Positions 27,009 to 34,183 of a stretch of DNA of 64,000 nucleotides are shown here, in pieces (position 1 is the stretch's first letter; each line of letters opens with the position of its first letter). This DNA is from an uncultured Christensenella sp. (lineage in GTDB: Bacteria > Bacillota > Clostridia > Christensenellales > Borkfalkiaceae), in NCBI GenBank assembly GCA_910578195.1, contig CAJTOY010000004.1:119475-183474 (forward strand), given 5' to 3'. A model generated the notes under the pieces. It was not told the DNA's origin and ran no database searches. It saw only the letters and a program-made list of their open reading frames with translations. The translations under genes and the position numbers were made by a program.

Positions 27009-28068
27009 AGTCGAATGCGATTGCCGTTATGTCGTCGTTTAGCTCGTCGCAGAAGCTTTTCAAATTGTTTTCAAGCTTTTTGATAAATTCTTCCGCCGTG
27101 CGCGAGACCGAAAGGGTCTTTATCGCGCCGTCCGCGCCGAACATTTCCCCGCGCGAGTTTTTGCACTCGGTCACGCCGTCGGTCAAAAGCACGAGTATGT
27201 CGCCCTTGCGGTAGGGGATAACGTCCTCATAGTACGAGGGATTGTCGAACCAGTTGGAAACGGGCGGGGAGTTGAGCATAATTCTCGTTATTCCGCTTCC
27301 CGTTTTCAGGAGAATGGGCACGTTGTGACCCGCCATGGAATAGGTTATGCTTTCTTCGTCTATTCTTACCGCCGCGACAGTGACGTAGTTTTTCTCGTCG
27401 AGGTTGAGCGCGGCAAACTTCGTGTTTAGGTTGCTTATAGCGTCCGCGGGGGAGAAGAGGGTCTTGTCGTACGCGGCTTTGACGAACGCCGACAGCATGC
27501 CCGCCGAAATGCCCTTGCCCGAAACGTCGGCGATAACGCCGCAAGCCGAGCTGCCCACGGTGAACACGTCGGGCAAATCCCCGCCTATGTCGCGGCACGG
27601 AATATACATATACGAATATCTCTTGCCGCCCGCCCAGTTGCCCGCGGGAAGAAGCCTTTGCTGAATGCTTTTCGCGGTTTGAAGCTCCTTCGCGATTTCC
27701 ATTTCGTACGCGTCGTCAATCGTGCCCATGTACTTGCCCTTGCCGAGCGGGGTGACGGTCAGCGAATACGAAATCTCTCTTGCGAGCCCGTCGGGGTTCA
27801 CCTTCTGGTAAATGCGGCGGGTAACTCCCTTGTTCGAGCACAGCGCGTCGTCGAACGCCTCGTACAGCGGACACCCGCGGCACGCCTCGCCGCCGCAGTC
27901 GGAGGAGGTGCAGCAGGTAATCTTGCCGAGACTGCCCTTCGTACGCCCCGAGGGGAAGAGGACGCGGAACGCCGAGTTGGTGAATACCGCGTTTAAATTT
28001 TTATCGACAACGATAACCGCGGTGGGAACGCCGTCGATTATCTGTCTGTAATATTTTTTTATATTCAT
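27004..28068 (-). CDS. SpoIIE-type PP2C phosphatase with Cys-rich PAS sensor
   Basis: 354 residues. The N-terminal PAS domain (about 1-115) contains five cysteines, at 52, 53, 58, 63 and 66 (CCTSSDC...CRGC), which could bind a metal or iron-sulfur cluster. The C-terminal PP2C/SpoIIE serine phosphatase domain has the metal motifs RDIGGDLPDVF, VIADVSGKGISAGMLSA, LLTDGVTE and the closing DDITAIAF. Such proteins act on anti-sigma-factor antagonists; in Clostridia similar PAS-SpoIIE proteins often sit beside hydrogenase genes, but none is here. It follows the lipid kinase gene by one base and is likely co-translated. Confidence 0.9.
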   Translation of the reverse strand: MNIKKYYRQIIDGVPTAVIVVDKNLNAVFTNSAFRVLFPSGRTKGSLGKITCCTSSDCGGEACRGCPLYEAFDDALCSNKGVTRRIYQKVNPDGLAREISYSLTVTPLGKGKYMGTIDDAYEMEIAKELQTAKSIQQRLLPAGNWAGGKRYSYMYIPCRDIGGDLPDVFTVGSSACGVIADVSGKGISAGMLSAFVKAAYDKTLFSPADAISNLNTKFAALNLDEKNYVTVAAVRIDEESITYSMAGHNVPILLKTGSGITRIMLNSPPVSNWFDNPSYYEDVIPYRKGDILVLLTDGVTECKNSRGEMFGADGAIKTLSVSRTAEEFIKKLENNLKSFCDELNDDITAIAFDL

Positions 28069-28069
28069 T

Positions 28070-28948
28070 TTATTTCAATTTGTAAAACAGCAGCTTTTCG
28101 TCGGACACCCGCGCCTCTATCGCGGTGTTGTCGTAAAGCTCGCCGTCGGCTTGAACGGTGTATTTTCCGTGCGGGATAAATTTGACCGACTTCGCTTTCT
28201 TCGCCGTGACTTGTCCGACCTTGTTGACCTTTCCGCGCATAAGCTTTAAAAACGCGAATGGTATCGCGCTTTTCGATATGTAGTCGGCAATCATTACATC
28301 GAGGTAGCCGTCGTCGATTTCCGCGTCGGGGCAGACCTTAATTCCCCCGCCGATATACTTGCCGTTGCCCACCGCGGCGATAAGCCCGCTGTGCGTAATC
28401 TCTTCGCCATCGTCCAAAACCGCGGTGAAGTCGTAGCTTTTAAATCTGCTAAGGCAGTACAAAAGCGCGCGCAGATATTTGGTCTTTCCGCGCAGTCCCT
28501 TTGTGTAGACACGCTTTAAAACGTCCACGTCTATGCCCATGCCTGCGGCGTTGAGCGAGCGGAGCCCCGACGAAAACTGTATAAAGTCGACGGGCGCGGG
28601 TTTGCCCTTAATTATTATGTTTACCGCCTTTTTTACGTTCAGCGGAATTTTGGCGGACTTTGCAAAGTCGTTGCCCGTACCGAACGGAATAAGCCCGAGA
28701 GAGTTGTCCTTAAAATTTTTAAAGCCGTTCAAAACGTCGTGAAGGGTGCCGTCGCCGCCCATGACGATAACGGCGTTGCCCGCCCTTTCCGTGACCGCGG
28801 CGGAAATATTCACGGGGTCGCTTTTTTCGACCGTGCGGTGAACGGTATATTCCAGCCCCGCCCTTTTGAAGGCTTCTTCGACGGTTCGAAGCTTTTTCAA
28901 ATTCTTTTTTCTTTTAAGGTTTTCGTCCTTGACGATAAGGTGAAACAT
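28070..28948 (-). CDS. Diacylglycerol/lipid kinase family protein (DagK/YegS)
   Basis: 292 residues. The catalytic nucleotide motif MGGDGTL (about 64-70) and IPFGTGNDFA (about 90-99) are clear. GMGIDVDV near 135 and IGGGIKVCPDA near 200 complete the family pattern. It phosphorylates diacylglycerol or a related lipid at the membrane to return it to phospholipid synthesis. It has its own TATAAT upstream and an AGAGAG ribosome site, and heads a two-gene unit with the phosphatase. Confidence 0.92.
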   Translation of the reverse strand: MFHLIVKDENLKRKKNLKKLRTVEEAFKRAGLEYTVHRTVEKSDPVNISAAVTERAGNAVIVMGGDGTLHDVLNGFKNFKDNSLGLIPFGTGNDFAKSAKIPLNVKKAVNIIIKGKPAPVDFIQFSSGLRSLNAAGMGIDVDVLKRVYTKGLRGKTKYLRALLYCLSRFKSYDFTAVLDDGEEITHSGLIAAVGNGKYIGGGIKVCPDAEIDDGYLDVMIADYISKSAIPFAFLKLMRGKVNKVGQVTAKKAKSVKFIPHGKYTVQADGELYDNTAIEARVSDEKLLFYKLK

Positions 28949-28999
28949 AATTTTTCTCTCTGGTATTCTCCAAATAATTATAAACCAAATAATTAATTA

Positions 29000-29028
29000 T
29001 TGCAATTGTTTTAAAAACTTGATATAAT
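29000..29028 (+). promoter_or_regulatory. Promoter of the CCA-enzyme gene, near-leaderless
   Basis: TTGCAA (29000-29005) and TATAAT (29023-29028) are 17 bases apart. The ATG at 29043 lies 14 bases further, so the leader is about eight bases and contains no Shine-Dalgarno sequence. Confidence 0.75.
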
Positions 29029-29042
29029 AATATTATAAAATT

Positions 29043-30392
29043 ATGAAACTTGCGTTATCCGAAAATTTAACCGCGCTCGCAAAGGGCTGTCCGTTTCCGC
29101 TGTACGTTGTCGGCGGCTTCGTGCGCGACGCGCTCGCCGGGCTCGACGCGGCGGACGTCGATATCTGCGCCCCCGCGGACACGGACGAATTCGTGAAAGT
29201 TGCGGAAAACTGCGGCGCAAAGATTAACGCGGTTTACAAAAATACGGGCACGGTCAAGCTGAAATTCGGCGCGGAGGCGTACGAATTCACCTGCTTCCGC
29301 TCGGACGAATACGTCAGGGGCGCGCACAGACCCGTGAAAACCTTCTTCACCGACGATATGCTTCTCGACGCCCGCCGCCGCGACTTCAAGTGCAACGCGG
29401 TGTATTACGATATCGGGGCGGAGCGCTTTTGCGATCCGCTCGGCGGGATTGCCGACATAGAACAAAGGCGCTTAACCACGGTCGCGGACGCGGACAAGGT
29501 TTTCGGCGAGGACGGATTGCGGTTAATGCGGCTTGCGAGGCAGTCCGCGCAGACGGGCTTCGCGCCCGACGGCGAGTGTCTTTCGGGCGCGAAAAAAAAC
29601 GCGGCGCTGATTTCCGACGTTTCCGCCGAGAGAATTTACGCCGAGCTCAACGCCATACTTCACGCCGACTTGCGCTACGGCAAGTCTTACGGGCAGTACG
29701 GGGGGCTTGTCCTTCTCGACAAGACGGGCGTGCTCGACTTCATTTTGCCCGAGCTGACGGCGGGGCGGGGCATGGCTCAGCCCGAAGAATTCCACAGCCA
29801 CGACGTTTTGGAACACTCGTTGCGTGCGGTAAAGTACGCGAACCCGTCGGTGCGGCTTGCGGCGCTTTTGCACGATATAGGCAAGCCTTATTGCAAGATA
29901 ACGCGCGGCACATACCACGGTCACGAAACCGAGGGCGCGAGAATTGCCGCCGAGGTTTGCGCAAGGCTTAAAGTCCCCAAAAAGCTTGCGGTTGAAACGG
30001 CGAGGCTTTGCGAAGCGCACATGTACGATTTGCGCCTCGACGCGCGCGAAAACAAGGTGCGGAAATTCATAGTTAAAAACTTCGATATTTACGAAAAGCT
30101 GCTTCTTTTAAAGCAAGCCGATTACTCGGCGTGCAAGGACGACTTGTCCGAGGCGCCGTGCGTTTCGAAGTGGAAAGAAATTTACGGTAAAATGAAAAGA
30201 GAGGGCGCGCCCTTCAACCTCAAAGAGTTGAAGACGGGCGGCGGCGAGCTTGCCGCGGCGGGTGTGCCCAAGGATAGGATAGGCGTTATTTTAGGCGAGC
30301 TTTTGACGGATTGCGCAATGGAGCCGAAACTGAACGACGCCGAAAAGCTTTTAAAGCGTGCGCTTGCGTACGCGGAACGTAAAGAGGTGTAA
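29043..30392 (+). CDS. cca: CCA tRNA nucleotidyltransferase / poly(A) polymerase family
   Basis: 449 residues. The class II nucleotidyltransferase head has GGFVRDALAG (24-33), the metal aspartates DVDIC (Asp38, Asp40) and the RRDFKCNA box (about 112-119) followed by RLMRLARQ. An HD hydrolase domain follows (HDVLEHSLRA, LLHDIGKP near 280, and later HETEGA). The enzyme adds or repairs the CCA end of tRNAs. All tRNAs in this window encode CCA, so repair is the more likely main role. Transcription starts only about eight bases before the ATG. Confidence 0.92.
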   Translation: MKLALSENLTALAKGCPFPLYVVGGFVRDALAGLDAADVDICAPADTDEFVKVAENCGAKINAVYKNTGTVKLKFGAEAYEFTCFRSDEYVRGAHRPVKTFFTDDMLLDARRRDFKCNAVYYDIGAERFCDPLGGIADIEQRRLTTVADADKVFGEDGLRLMRLARQSAQTGFAPDGECLSGAKKNAALISDVSAERIYAELNAILHADLRYGKSYGQYGGLVLLDKTGVLDFILPELTAGRGMAQPEEFHSHDVLEHSLRAVKYANPSVRLAALLHDIGKPYCKITRGTYHGHETEGARIAAEVCARLKVPKKLAVETARLCEAHMYDLRLDARENKVRKFIVKNFDIYEKLLLLKQADYSACKDDLSEAPCVSKWKEIYGKMKREGAPFNLKELKTGGGELAAAGVPKDRIGVILGELLTDCAMEPKLNDAEKLLKRALAYAERKEV

Positions 30393-30393
30393 A

Positions 30394-32094
30394 ATGTCAA
30401 ACAATACAAGAAGAGGAATGAGCCCCGTGCTCGCGTTTATACTCGGCTTTTTGCTGGCGCTGATAATAGTCGTCGGCGCGGTCGCGGGCGGGGTGTATTA
30501 CGCGCTCAATTACAAGCTTGACAAGCTTGCCTTCAACAAGGACGAAAACAATAATTACATATATGTCAACGCCGACCCGAACGGAGAGACGGCGAACGTC
30601 TTGCAGCTCGTCAAAAAGGTGCTTGCAATGACGAAGGACACCTCTAAGCTCACTATAGGTCAGATTGAGGAAACCTTCCCGTTTGCGGGCAGCCTTTCGG
30701 ACAAAATCTGCGACTCCGTCGCTCAATACGTCGAGATAGACAAACAAGCCTTGAAGCAGACCGCGTTTTCAGGGCTCGGCGATTTTATGAAGGACGCGGT
30801 TATGGAGGTTCGCCCCGCGGTGCTTTTAGACTCTTTCGGCGGAAACCTGAACGACGTCGAGCTGTTGAAAAAGGTCTTGTACGACGAGAACGACAACCCC
30901 GTCACTTTGCGGGACATTACCGACGGAACCGCGCTCGATAATCTGTATTCTACCCCCGTGCTCGAAATTCTCTCGGGCGACGAGGGCTACGACAAGCTCA
31001 CATACGAGCTGCTCGAAGATATGACGGTAGGCGACTTTTTAGAAGGAGTGGATTTCACCGACAAGGTCAACGCGCTTTCGCTCAGCTCGTTTATAAACGT
31101 CACGCTCACCGCGGGCAGACCCGAGCCGTCCGAGGCGATTCTCGCCTATATAGTGTACGGGCTGAGCGATATTACCGAAACCGCGGAGGGGGAGTACAGC
31201 CATACTTGCGTTTACAACGCAATCGACGGCGAGAAGTTACAGCCTTGCTATATAAAGACCGAAAACGGCAAAATTACGGGCGTGTTTTACGACGGCGAAG
31301 AGATAGAGGGCACCAAGGTCGCGCAGATTTCCAAACGCACAAACGGAATTATGAACGACTTGACCATAGGTCAGATTATCGACGTTTCGGGCAATAAAAT
31401 TTTAAGCATGATGGGCGGCTCGACGATAGCGAGCCTTGCGGACGATATCAACGGCTTAGCCGTAAACGAGCTTTACGCCGAAAATATTTACAGCGCTTCG
31501 ACCGACGTTCCCGAGGAAAATATTCAAAGGTATCTTGCGGTAACCGAAATTCAAAAAGCCGAAGGGTTCCGCGCGGGCTGGATTTACTACCTTTTAAAGG
31601 ACGGAAAATACGAGCTTGCAAGCACCACGGGCAAGCTTGAAAAGTTCGAAGAGGGCGTCGCATATTACACCTGCGGCGAGGGCAAAATTCTTTTCGACGC
31701 GGCGTATATTTACTACGGCGAGGACGGAAAAATACTGAACAAGGGGCAGGAAAACGCGGGCAAGGTTACGGCGTTTGAAGAAAATCTTTACACCTACGGC
31801 GCGGCGAACGCCATGTGGAAGCTTCTGTTGTATTCGGGCGGAAGCGAGGTCGCGTTCTCGGTGAACGGCTTCATGAAAATGATTGACAACGTCTCCGAAA
31901 ATATCGAAAACGCAACCATTTACGAGCTTGACGAGGCTGGCATAATCGACATGAGCGAAAGCCTCGACAGAGTTATCAATTTTAATTTGGTCGACCACCC
32001 CCATAACGGCAAGAAAATCGGCGAGCTTACGCTTAAAGAACTTCTCGATTTCTTCTCGCTAATCGTATCGTTTACGACCCCGAATTTACCTTAA
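30394..32094 (+). CDS. Uncharacterised membrane-anchored extracellular protein
   Basis: 566 residues from the ATG at 30394, one base after the cca stop with AAAGAGGTG upstream. A single membrane anchor spans about residues 12-36 (VLAFILGFLLALIIVVGAVAGGVYYAL); the remaining 530 residues should lie outside. That part is acidic and helical in look, with repeated phrases such as LTIGQI, TVGDFLEG and GELTLKELLDF that suggest a repeated small domain. I recognise no known family. Position after cca and before rpsF suggests a constitutive cell-envelope role, which is inference. Confidence 0.75.
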   Translation: MSNNTRRGMSPVLAFILGFLLALIIVVGAVAGGVYYALNYKLDKLAFNKDENNNYIYVNADPNGETANVLQLVKKVLAMTKDTSKLTIGQIEETFPFAGSLSDKICDSVAQYVEIDKQALKQTAFSGLGDFMKDAVMEVRPAVLLDSFGGNLNDVELLKKVLYDENDNPVTLRDITDGTALDNLYSTPVLEILSGDEGYDKLTYELLEDMTVGDFLEGVDFTDKVNALSLSSFINVTLTAGRPEPSEAILAYIVYGLSDITETAEGEYSHTCVYNAIDGEKLQPCYIKTENGKITGVFYDGEEIEGTKVAQISKRTNGIMNDLTIGQIIDVSGNKILSMMGGSTIASLADDINGLAVNELYAENIYSASTDVPEENIQRYLAVTEIQKAEGFRAGWIYYLLKDGKYELASTTGKLEKFEEGVAYYTCGEGKILFDAAYIYYGEDGKILNKGQENAGKVTAFEENLYTYGAANAMWKLLLYSGGSEVAFSVNGFMKMIDNVSENIENATIYELDEAGIIDMSESLDRVINFNLVDHPHNGKKIGELTLKELLDFFSLIVSFTTPNLP

Positions 32095-32100
32095 AATCAT

Positions 32101-32129
32101 TTGACAAATCCGAAAGGATATAATATAAT
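32101..32129 (+). promoter_or_regulatory. Consensus promoter of rpsF-ssb-rpsR
   Basis: TTGACA (32101-32106) and TATAAT (32124-32129) have 17-base spacing; another TATAAT overlaps upstream. Transcription should start near 32136. Confidence 0.85.
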
Positions 32130-32135
32130 TTAATA

Positions 32136-32180
32136 ACCTTGCATACCGTGGGTGGTATGCCGATTAAGTCCGGGAGGTGA
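32136..32180 (+). promoter_or_regulatory. Leader hairpin, candidate S6:S18 autoregulatory site
   Basis: The short leader folds as GCATACC (32141-32147) paired with GGTATGC (32154-32160), enclosing GTGGGT and followed by CCG. rpsF leaders in many bacteria carry a hairpin with a CCG element bound by the S6:S18 complex, mimicking 16S rRNA helix 22. The position directly before GGGAGGTG fits translational feedback. The match is by position and general form only. Confidence 0.5.
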
Positions 32181-32185
32181 AAAAT

Positions 32186-32470
32186 ATGAAAACTTACGAG
32201 ATGCTTTACGTTTTGGACAGCGCGCTTGCAGACGAAGCAAGAGACGCGTTTGTCAAAAAGTTCGAAGACGTTGTTACGGCTGCGAACGGTGAAGTCGTTT
32301 CCACAGACAAGTGGGGCGTGAAGAAACTTGCTTATCCCATCAATTATAAGCATGACGGCTTCTACGTTTTAATGACTTTCAAAGCGGAAGGTTCGGTCGT
32401 GAAAGAACTTGACAGAGTTGCGGGTCTTTCCTCCGAAGTTTTAAGAACATTGATTACCGCAAAAGCATAA
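32186..32470 (+). CDS. rpsF: 30S ribosomal protein S6
   Basis: 94 residues from the ATG that follows GGGAGGTG. The start MKTYEMLYVLDS and the KWGVKKLAYPINYKHDGFYVLMTF core are characteristic. S6 binds S18 on the 30S platform. It is the first gene of the classical rpsF-ssb-rpsR operon. Confidence 0.97.
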   Translation: MKTYEMLYVLDSALADEARDAFVKKFEDVVTAANGEVVSTDKWGVKKLAYPINYKHDGFYVLMTFKAEGSVVKELDRVAGLSSEVLRTLITAKA

Positions 32471-32480
32471 GGAAAAGATT

Positions 32481-32900
32481 ATGAACAAAGTATTTTTGAT
32501 AGGAAATTTAACCCGCGACCCCGAGCTGACCGAAACTACTTCGGGCGTGGCGCTTTGCCGTTTCTCTATCGCCGTCAACCGCAACTACGGCTCGGCGGAC
32601 GGAGAGAGAAAGACCGACTTTTTCAATATAGTCGCGTGGCGCGGATTAGGTGAGACCGTGGCGAGATACGCCAAAAAGGGCAACAAGGTCGCAGTCAGCG
32701 GCTCGATTGAGCTTCGCAATTACGAGGACAGCCAGGGCGTTAAGCGCACGGGCGTGGACATCGTTGCGCAGGACGTCGAGTTCCTTACGCCCAAGGGTTC
32801 GTCGGACAGCGGATATGTTTCGGACGCTCCCGCCGCCCCCGCCGAGAGGAAGAGGGCAAGCTTGCAGGCGTTTGACGACGACTCCGACATTCCGTTCTAA
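32481..32900 (+). CDS. ssb: Single-stranded DNA-binding protein
   Basis: 139 residues. The OB fold ([34 protein letters not shown]..., about 1-105) is followed by a short flexible linker and the acidic tip DDDSDIPF that recruits repair and replication proteins. It lies ten bases after rpsF with AAGGAAAAG upstream. Confidence 0.97.
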   Translation: MNKVFLIGNLTRDPELTETTSGVALCRFSIAVNRNYGSADGERKTDFFNIVAWRGLGETVARYAKKGNKVAVSGSIELRNYEDSQGVKRTGVDIVAQDVEFLTPKGSSDSGYVSDAPAAPAERKRASLQAFDDDSDIPF

Positions 32901-32920
32901 AACCAAATAGGAGATTAATT

Positions 32921-33175
32921 ATGGAAGAGAATAAAACCGCAGCTCCCAAAAAGAGCTATAAAAGGATTCCCCGCAGAAAGGTATGCGTATTCTGTCAGGA
33001 AAAGACTACTCTTATAGATTATAAAGACGTAAACCGTCTTAAAAAATTCGTTGCCGAAAGCGGAAAAATTCTGCCCCGCAGAATGAGCGGCACTTGCGCT
33101 AAACACCAGCGCGAGCTGTCCTCCGCAATCAAGCGCGCGAGAGTAGCCGCCTTGCTTCCCTTCAAGGCAGATTAA
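32921..33175 (+). CDS. rpsR: 30S ribosomal protein S18
   Basis: 84 residues with the zinc-type motif CVFC (about residues 24-27), [13 protein letters not shown] and the closing [26 protein letters not shown]. It ends the operon before a strong terminator. Confidence 0.97.
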   Translation: MEENKTAAPKKSYKRIPRRKVCVFCQEKTTLIDYKDVNRLKKFVAESGKILPRRMSGTCAKHQRELSSAIKRARVAALLPFKAD

Positions 33176-33180
33176 TTTAA

Positions 33181-33227
33181 AATTAAACGGCTTCACCGAA
33201 AGGCGGAGCCGTTTTAATTATTTTTTA
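33181..33227 (+). terminator. Terminator of the rpsF operon
   Basis: A 12-bp stem with one bulged T (33181-33192 with 33207-33219) is followed by ATTTTTT. It overlaps the stop codon of the converging LRR gene. Confidence 0.85.
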
Positions 33228-33787
33228 TTGATATCTCCGTCCGTGCAGCGAACCGTATATTTGCCTGTATCCTTATCCCAACATTCACCCTTTACAACAG
33301 ACTTCCATTGTTTCGCTGTTCCGTTAAATTTGATAACCGAAAGCTTGCCGCACCCTAAAAACGCCCTTTCGCCGATGCGGGCAATGCCGTTAGGAAGCGT
33401 AATATCCGTCAGCCCGTTGCATGCCACGAACGTATAATCGCCTATATAGCCGACTTTTTCCGGTATTATTATATCCGTAAGCCCCGTGCACCCGAAGAAG
33501 GCATAATCGCCGATATGGGAGACGTTTTGGGGTATTATAATGTTGTTAAGCGAACGGCAATACCAGAATACCCCTTCACCGATAGAAACAACTCTTTCGG
33601 GTATCGATACGGTGCCGAGGCTGCTGCACCGAAAGAAGGCATAATCGCCTATTGAAGCAACGCCGTCCGGGATTTTAACTTCCGTAAGACTGTGGCGCCC
33701 GGCAAATTCATAAGCGGGAACGGCAGTCGTTTCCGTTCCTGTTGTAATATCTTTTGTGTCTTTGTAATGCTTGTCAGTAAACGCCAT
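33218..33787 (-). CDS. BspA-type leucine-rich repeat protein (small)
   Basis: 189 residues with six LRR_5 repeats (IGDYAFFRCSSL, IGDYAFFGCTGL and similar) and the common C-terminal cap FNGTAKQWKSV...YTVRCTDGDI. No signal peptide is evident. The ATG at 33787 has no ribosome site and lies just 13 bases beyond the T-run of a terminator that belongs to an upstream RNA gene. The gene may therefore depend on read-through of that terminator or be barely expressed, and it could be a truncated copy of a longer surface protein. Confidence 0.72.
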   Translation of the reverse strand: MAFTDKHYKDTKDITTGTETTAVPAYEFAGRHSLTEVKIPDGVASIGDYAFFRCSSLGTVSIPERVVSIGEGVFWYCRSLNNIIIPQNVSHIGDYAFFGCTGLTDIIIPEKVGYIGDYTFVACNGLTDITLPNGIARIGERAFLGCGKLSVIKFNGTAKQWKSVVKGECWDKDTGKYTVRCTDGDINKK

Positions 33788-33799
33788 ATTGTAAAACCG

Positions 33800-33830
33800 A
33801 AAAAAAATAAGGGCAACCGTAAGGTTGCCC
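33800..33830 (-). terminator. Terminator of the small RNA
   Basis: An 8-bp GC-rich stem (33823-33830 with 33811-33818, loop TTAC) is followed by TTATTTTTTTT on the minus strand. Confidence 0.85.
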
Positions 33831-34019
33831 GCAATAGAGTATCCTTAACGCTTGCTCAATGATTTTTTCGGTTTTCAAATAAAAATTGTTGATTTTGATA
33901 CACCAAAAAACGGATACAGCTATGCCATTAGTTATGTATCGTTATCAACAAATTATTCAGTTAAAACCCCTTAAAAGGGTAAAAAAAACAGAAAACCTCC
34001 ACAATAAAAATCATTGAGC
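33800..34019 (-). ncRNA. 220-nt small RNA candidate, 6S RNA-like
   Basis: A minus-strand promoter (34054-34026) would start transcription exactly at 34019, the first base of a 14-base segment (34019-34006) that is perfectly complementary to 33867-33854. A second helix (GGTTTTC around 33995 with GAAAACC around 33874) and an inner 8-bp helix (TTGTTGAT with ATCAACAA) give a long rod with a large AT-rich central bulge. After a 20-nt tail comes an intrinsic terminator (stem 33823-33830 with 33811-33818, then a T-run to 33800). No protein frame is evident on this strand. The rod-with-bubble form and size recall 6S RNA, which binds RNA polymerase; this identification is inference. An alternative is a MITE with 14-bp inverted ends. 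Confidence 0.7.
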
Positions 34020-34025
34020 ATAGTA

Positions 34026-34054
34026 AGTATAGCACATTGTTTAAATTTTTGCAA
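34026..34054 (-). promoter_or_regulatory. Promoter of the small RNA
   Basis: On the minus strand TTGCAA (34054-34049) and TATACT (34031-34026) are 17 bases apart. The predicted start at 34019 coincides with the first paired base of the RNA. Confidence 0.75.
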
Positions 34055-34106
34055 CCGTTTGAGTGCAGGAGGCGCATATGCGGCAAAGACAATGTATCGG
34101 CGGCTG

Positions 34107-34142
34107 ATATGAGGGGCGGCGCAAATGCGCCGCCCCTCATAT
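34107..34142. repeat. Strong palindromic hairpin
   Basis: A perfect 16-bp inverted repeat (34107-34122 with 34127-34142, loop AAAT) lies between the ABC exporter gene and the small-RNA promoter. It lacks a T-run, so it may be a boundary hairpin or part of a dispersed palindromic repeat. Confidence 0.7.
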
Positions 34143-34149
34143 GTGTGTA

Positions 34150-34180
34150 AAACGCATATATACTGCGCAATACTATGTTA
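34150..34180. repeat. Dispersed 31-bp intergenic motif, copy 1
   Basis: This stretch matches 48134-48164 at 27 of 31 positions (shared core CGCAATACT preceded by TATATACT). Both copies lie in spacers that do not appear to code. It also forms the loop of a weak hairpin (34149-34158 with 34185-34194) at the end of the ABC exporter gene. Confidence 0.5.
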
Positions 34181-34183
34181 AAC

